From Fratercula arctica (lineage: Eukaryota; Chordata; Aves; Charadriiformes; Alcidae), in contig CANTUZ010000009.1 in NCBI GenBank assembly GCA_947846985.1, positions 124,001 through 188,000 on the forward strand: a DNA stretch of 64,000 bases, in the 5' to 3' direction. The translations under genes and the position numbers were made by a program. Every line of letters starts with the position of its first letter. Within the stretch, counting starts at the first letter, position 1. Of the stretch, positions 58,791-64,000 are shown in pieces. The notes beneath the pieces are model-generated. The model had not been told where the DNA came from. It worked only from the letters and a program-made list of their open reading frames with translations, and searched no databases.

Positions 58791-61249
58791 TACCCCCATC
58801 TGCCAGCAGCTGCTGGCCCCACAGCTTGAGCCCTTCTCTTTCTTTCAAGGACGAAGGGGACAGCCTCTCGGGGGGGAGGATGCCAGCAGAATGCTAACCA
58901 GACATGCTTTGTTTACCAGTCTCAGTGGTGACAGCTCAGCTGCTTGGGCTCCAGACACAGAAATGGCAAAGAGCAGCAGTATTGTCATGGCTGTTAGTCC
59001 TGCAGACAGGTTCTTCTCCCCGTAGCGCCAGTGTTGTCCACCCAGCGCTGCCCAGCCTGCAGCCCCCCGTCTGGTGTTGCCCCTGCAGCCCTTGGCACCT
59101 GGTGCTTGGAGCGACGCTTGTGTGCTGGGCACCAGTGACCACCCTGCGCCCGAGAGCCCTCCTTTGGTGCAGGGAAAAGGCTGCTGGTGTTGGTTCTACA
59201 CACAGAGCTGTGCCCCGCAATGCAGGTGACAGCGGCTGAAAGGTCTGTCTGGGGTGCAGGCAGCAAGGTGGCAGAAGCTGAAGCCTGGGGAATGGCATTG
59301 TTGGGGTTTCACTTTGTCCCAGACCTACTGCTGAAAAACAGGAGGCGATCGCTACTGTCCTGGATGCTCTGGGCAGCAAGTGAGTGGGGGTCCTGCTGTG
59401 GGGTGAGCTGTGTGAAACCTGCACAATGCAATCAGTGGGGAAACAAGGCACCTGGTGCCCGCTGCTGGGATCTGAGCAATGCCCAGGCATCAGCAATGTC
59501 TTTCAATCGCCATTACCGGGAGGATGAGTGGGGTTTTGCTTCTTTTGGCTGAGCGTGCCCCAGAACATGTCCTGCCCCCCCGACACCTGCAGCACCTGCC
59601 ACCCCCCGGGGCTCACCCACAGCGTTCCCCTGCAGGGGCTTGTCCCAGCCTCCCCCCGCCACACTCCACGTCCCGCATCGAGTGGCAGAAAAGCCACTGA
59701 ACTCAGTGCAAGTGTTTCCTTTGCAGAGTGATGGTTTTGTTTCAGTCTGGAGGGACCATTTTTAGACAAACGAAAAGAACATAAGTTCAGAAAGCAGCTA
59801 GAGATGCAGAGTATAAATAGTTCTGCTGAGAGCTAAGAGCCACTTTCATTTTGGACTCAAAGTTGCCTTCTGGGCATATCTGTCTGGTTTATACATAATC
59901 GCTGGCAGCCAGAGTAACACATCCCAGTAAACTGAATTTGAGTAAAGCTATACTGAGTATTGACCTGTCTCTGACTTCTTTCTTTTTGTGTCCTTTTGGT
60001 GTCTTTCTTTGAAATAACAGTTTGATCAAGCTATTTGAGAAGGATTGAGATCTGCCGAGAAAGCAAGCTGATGGGGGGTTATGGAATAGAGAGGGTGGAA
60101 AGAACAACTTTGTCAGAGAGCAGCAGTTGTCTGGAAGATGAAAAATAGAAATAGATGTCAATTTTCAGTGAAAATCTATGGTCTTCCAGTCTATACGAGG
60201 GGTTAAAGCCTATGAAACATTTAAACCCTATAAATTATACATTGCAACAATTAAGTTCTAAGTGCCTGGCTTGTAGAGTGGGTGTAATGGCCAGAGTTAG
60301 GTATTGGCAAAGACCAGAATCCACGAAGTTACACGCTGCCTGCAGTGTGCAGGGAAATGCTGCAGGAAGGTCCTGTGCATCGTCCCGCTTCCCAGAGCTG
60401 CTGCTTGTGGGTGCACAGCGATGGCCCCAGCCCTGCCTTTCAACACGGCGGGCACTCACCACCGTTCTCTCTAATGAGTTAATAGGGCCCAGGCATTATG
60501 TCAGTATTTTGCCAAATATCCATGTAATGCCAAGCTGCTTTTTTGCACTCTCAGGCTCCTGCTTGCTCTTCTTTTGCCCTTGCCTTTTTGCCTAAATATA
60601 TAGAGAGCAGAATCTTGTCTGGGCACCTGTTTGTGACTCTCACAGGAGGGGAACAGGAGAACAAGCGTTCTTATTGTCTAGGTGGTTCCTATAGCAGCTG
60701 TTTACCTCTACGACTGCAGGTTTGGATTAAGGAAAAACACTTTGTGAGAGAAAAAACTTATTAAGACTGACGAGAGATTTGTTATTAGCGCTGCACTGCT
60801 CTATGAAGGCTGAGTTGGCGTGCACCAGCTGGCTCATAAAGCCCTGTGGTGACTAAGGCTCGGAGAACATCCAAAGGCACCTCTCTGTGGTAGCTGCGAT
60901 GAGGCGAGATACCTCTGTCTGGAGGGGACAGCTGGTCCGTGCCAGCGTTTATGGGGCATGGCTGTCAGGCACAAGCAAGCAGCTGGATGTGCCTGGCGCC
61001 GCTGACTTCAGAACATGGTGGAGTTGAGTTGCAAGTTGTGCTGACCCAGAAGTAGGGGGGTTTTGCCTTGTTACTGAGAAGAATTTCCTTCTGTTTATGA
61101 GACCCAGGTATTAAACTGGTTCTAGAATGCAAGTTGAAGCCTTGCAGTCAAACCCATGCTGAAGTGGAATTTTTGAGGCTAAAACATCGGTAGGCAGATA
61201 CTGTCCCATCAGCTTCTCCCATCCTGTCTAATCCCTTGCCTCTCCCCAG

Positions 61250-61332
61250 GCCAAAGAACCCTCCACCACCGGAGCGATACCCTGGAGACAGTGATCCTGG
61301 TAAACCCCAATGTGGACAGCATCGTGTCTGAG
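61250..61332 (+). CDS. MAP1A: MAP1A exon 3
   Basis: With the G from exon 2 it encodes 28 residues: GQRTLHHRSDTLETVILVNP then NVDSIVSE. This is the diagnostic MAP1 segment (MAP1B: GQKILHHRSDVLETVVLINP, from memory). Acceptor TCTCCCCAG|GC and donor GAG|GTAAGG are both strong. It enters in phase 1 and leaves in phase 0. It is the first coding exon after the 44-kb intron, so any transcript from the internal CpG island would most likely splice here. Confidence 0.94.
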
Positions 61333-61989
61333 GTAAGGACCAGATGCCAGCAGGTTTTTCTCCACATCAGCTCTCCTGCCCTTGCCTGACATAGAGGTCA
61401 TGATTGTCACACTTTGCGTCTTCTGGAGAGTTGGAACATGCTGCCAGTCTGCTGCAAGGTGTGGTGAGGGTGTTCTGGTCTTGCCAGCAAGGTCTATGCA
61501 GTAACAGCTATTCTGTGGCAGAATGTACTGCTAGACAAAGAACCACACGAGAGTGTATGGTCTCTTGTGTGTTAGCCCTTTAGGAATGAGCTGCCTCCTG
61601 GAAGAGTCAGTGCCTTAGAAGTGCCCTATTTTAAGGATTTCTCAGGAGCTTGTAGAGTTTCCTAGCAAACAAGGTGGAGGGCTTCTGAACTGTGAGCATT
61701 CTAGTTTGATGAGGGTCTAAATGTGCTGACCTTTTCCGTGGCAGTGTAATGCCAAACATTTTCTCTTAGCATTGGCCTACTTTCTCAATGTGAATTATGA
61801 TTTGACGTGGAGCTGTGTTGGGCAGGCAGTAGCATTGTCTTCCCTCTTCAATTTTATGTAGAAAATTTACATTTTGGCTATTTGTGAATAATACGTAAGT
61901 ATCGCCTGTCCATGGGGTTGGGTTTCTGGGTGCTGGTGAGGAATGCAGATAACTTTTTTTGACTGCAACACTCTGTCTCATGGTAACAG
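61333..61989 (+). other. MAP1A: MAP1A intron 3
   Basis: 657 bp, GTAAGG to GGTAACAG. Unique sequence; nothing else recognisable. Confidence 0.92.
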
Positions 61990-62130
61990 GTCCGCTCACT
62001 GGTGTGTGATTCATCAGCCCACAAACTACTGATCTTCTGTGGTCAGAGCTCAGACCAGGAAGGAGACTTGATCCTGCAGACGGGGACCTTCACTTACCAG
62101 AAGTTTGCTGAGATACTTTCAGACCCAGAG
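61990..62130 (+). CDS. MAP1A: MAP1A exon 4
   Basis: 47 codons in phase 0: VRSLVCDSSAHKLLIFCGQS, then SDQEGDLILQTGTFTYQKFA and EILSDPE. It matches the MAP1 pattern in which MAP1B reads AARHKLLVLTGQC...GELILQSGSFS (from memory). Splice sites are GGTAACAG|GTC and GAG|GTGAGT. This region lies before the part shared with the short isoform and, in family terms, precedes the metallo-beta-lactamase-like fold of the MAP1 N-terminal domain. Confidence 0.94.
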
Positions 62131-63877
62131 GTGAGTGGGAGCAGTAAGCCAGCCTGTCCCCTCCTGGTCGCAGGGTGCTTGACAGAGCAATGCAGCTTGC
62201 GCTGCTCCTTCAGGTGGCAGATCCACAGAGGGATGGGCTTGAAATCCAGCAAAACAATTGTTTTCTTGGATACCATAAATGATTCCTGTTACAGTCTCGG
62301 GCATCTTGCTTTAGCTCCCTGGCTTAAGTTTTCCAGGGCGGTAGGCATGGGCAATTCCACCTTTAAGTTCTCAGCTTGAAAGAACCTTCTAGACTGGCTC
62401 TGCAGTGGGCAGACACTCAACATTTCTTAAAGCAGGTCTTAAAATATCTGTGGGCAAATTCCAAAAAACAGCTAACAGAGGCCATCATCACCCTAGTAAA
62501 TGTGGGAATTTCTCTTCATTTCACAGTCAGGCCATCAAGCGTAAGCTGTTCACAAGGTTTAGAGTGTTCATTAGGGGTGTGCAAAGATGACAAGGGGATG
62601 AGTAAACGCTGATTAAGTAACTACATGATGATTAAATAACTACAAATGTTATTATTTAATCATAGAATTGCAGAATCATTCAGGTTGGAAGGGCACTTGA
62701 GAGATCTGCAGCCCAGCCTCCTGCATAGAGTAGTGGCAGCACTGAATTTGGACAAGATTGCTCAGGGCTTTGTCCAGTGGGATCTTGAAAACCTTACAGG
62801 GCCTCCAAACCTCTACGCCAATGCTTATTATCTTAGATAAGTGTACTATAGCTTTCCTCAGAGGCTTTAAACTCCCTTTCTATTGGCACTCATTGCCAAT
62901 ACAGGTATGCTGCTCCAGTTTTTGATAAGCCCTACTTCCACTGATCGTTGTGTGCCAGATGTTTAGAATGTCTCCGTCTGACTGAACATACAGTTGCTGC
63001 AGGAATGGCTAGGTGATATTTTGACAATTGATAATTGCTGTAATTACATCAGCAAATCTGCCCACCTTCATTTATTTTAGGCTGATTGTTCTCATTTATT
63101 TATGGTACCCATTTATTGGGACGCTAACCAGTCAACTAAGGGGTGTCTAAGCAAGAGAACACAGTGTAAAGCAGTGTACTCATCTTATTCCAGATGGTAC
63201 TTAGGAAGTCTGAGGTTTTGCTCGGGATATGTTCAGCATAGCTTTAAGGAGCCTTGGAAATTATATCGACCTTAGTTCTACTTGTTAATCATGTAGCATA
63301 TCCCCAGTCCTGTATGTATGTCAGAGATGGAGTCGTGACTTTCAAAATAGGGCCCAGGAAAGAAAATGAATGTGAATAAAAAAGAAAGTCCAATGGCACT
63401 AAAACTGCACGAAGTGCTACGTGATTGTTCACTAGCCAGTGAGCGAGGATAAGCTCAGACGATGGTGCTTAGCACTGAAAAGGGTATCTCAGGGTTAGAG
63501 TTCACAAATCAAAAAGAAACTGCTACTTTTGAGCCCAAGCTGGGGACCGATATTCCCAGATTAAATAGGAAGACGTAAGGAAAGAGGACAAGGTGGCTCC
63601 TGCTTTTGTTTTCTTTCTTGAGGTCACTGTGTGCTCCCAACAGTCAGGAAGCATAACAGCTCATCAACAGTGAGAACTGCAGAAGAGAGCAGGACAAGGC
63701 CCCACGCATCTATTTGCAACAGATTTTTGGACTATTTAATCTATCCCCAGTGTTTTCTGTCAGTAGAGTGGTTATGGTGTCTTCAGTATTTCTGCATTAA
63801 CTGGCTATTTTTTTTTAAGTGCTGAATTGGTCTCAGAGCTCTATTTGACCTTTATTTGTCTGTGCTTGTCTCATTAG
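62131..63877 (+). other. MAP1A: MAP1A intron 4
   Basis: 1,747 bp from GTGAGT to TGTCTCATTAG. Contains one antisense CR1 tail; otherwise unique. Confidence 0.92.
62658..62832 (-). mobile_element. CR1 LINE 3' end, antisense
   Basis: Starts AATCATAGAATTGCAGAATC, then TTCAGGTTGGAAGGGCACTT and GCTCAGGGCTTTGTCCAGTG with GGGATCTTGAAAACCTTACA. Typical antisense CR1 3' end, 5'-truncated. Confidence 0.88.
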
Positions 63878-64000
63878 GTCACCCAGATTCTCAGCAACAC
63901 TGATTCAGATATCAAGGCCTCCCTTACTGTCTCGTGCCTGGGAGAAGGAGACTGGAGCAACCTTGGGCATCCTCGATTTCAGGAAATTATTAATCTGAAA
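63878..64000 (+). CDS. MAP1A: MAP1A exon 5 (partial; runs off the right edge)
   Basis: 41 codons in phase 0 up to the last base: VTQILSNTDSDIKASLTVSC then LGEGDWSNLGHPRFQEIINL. The motif SLTVSCLGEGDW is a strong match to the MAP1 family (MAP1B has SLTLFCPEEGDW; mammalian MAP1A has TVSCLGEGDW, from memory). Acceptor is TGTCTCATTAG|GTC. In mammals the short-isoform start (MDGVAEFSEY) follows within about a dozen residues, so it should lie just past the right edge. Confidence 0.93.

Larger units (their letters stand above)
17041..61249 (+). other. MAP1A: MAP1A intron 2 (44.2 kb)
   Basis: One very long intron from the weak GTCAGC donor to the TCTCCCCAG acceptor. No annotated MAP1A coding exon is visible inside. 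It holds LINE remnants, simple repeats, a CpG island at about 41.7-42.3 kb that may be an internal promoter, and several isolated open frames listed separately. Subregions without any entry (17.1-20.8, 21-22.8, 23-24.3, 29.2-37, 39.2-41.6, 42.9-52.8 and 59-61.2 kb) look like unique non-coding DNA; I see nothing supportable in them beyond short simple repeats. Confidence 0.85.

Noticed and set aside
11960..64000. Assignment to MAP1B instead of MAP1A
   Set aside because: Exons match both family members, but the SLTVSCLGEGDW motif and the divergent TP53BP1 neighbour fit MAP1A.
1..64000. CRISPR arrays, tRNA or rRNA genes, operons, endogenous retrovirus with LTRs
   Set aside because: No regularly spaced repeats, cloverleaf-like sequences, rRNA segments or paired LTR-like direct repeats were seen on reading both strands.

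Overview
This is a window of a vertebrate nuclear genome, almost certainly from a bird. It is mostly intronic and intergenic DNA with introns, CpG islands and consensus GT/AG splice sites. The interspersed repeats are mainly CR1 LINEs with the 3' tail typical of birds, plus several much older CR1/L3-like remnants and one MIR-like SINE. There is no operon, phage, CRISPR or bacterial feature. The gene pair matches the head-to-head TP53BP1/MAP1A arrangement known on human 15q15.

Left edge (1-6.1 kb): the first recognisable coding exon of TP53BP1 (53BP1) lies on the minus strand at 1066-1239. It sits inside a CpG island with a YY1 element, a CCAAT box and GC boxes. The rest of TP53BP1 is off the left edge. 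A second CpG island at about 5.56-6.09 kb carries a good minus-strand splice donor (5893/5894) and looks like an alternative, non-coding TP53BP1 first exon and promoter.

Middle (6.1-11.8 kb): intergenic DNA with CR1 fragments.

Right (11.8-64 kb): the 5' part of MAP1A on the plus strand. A CpG-island promoter (palindromic E-box, CCAAT, TTTAAG) precedes exon 1 (coding 11960-12116). It is followed by exon 2 (16939-17040), a 44.2-kb intron, exon 3 (61250-61332), exon 4 (61990-62130) and exon 5 (63878 to beyond the window). All splice phases agree. The five pieces give 202 codons of the long-isoform N-terminal region shared by MAP1A and MAP1B. The short MAP1A isoform start and the large MAP1A exon lie beyond the right edge.

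The 44-kb intron is mostly unique DNA with scattered LINE remnants and simple repeats. It contains a CpG island at about 41.69-42.31 kb with a strong plus-strand donor, the best candidate for an internal MAP1A promoter. A few isolated open frames (26.6, 37.1, 53.4 and 56.4 kb) are not explained by known features but have no clear homology that I recognise. I did not find a novel multi-gene system. The most interesting points concern promoter architecture, an altered set of SQ phosphosites in 53BP1, and possible translational control of MAP1A.
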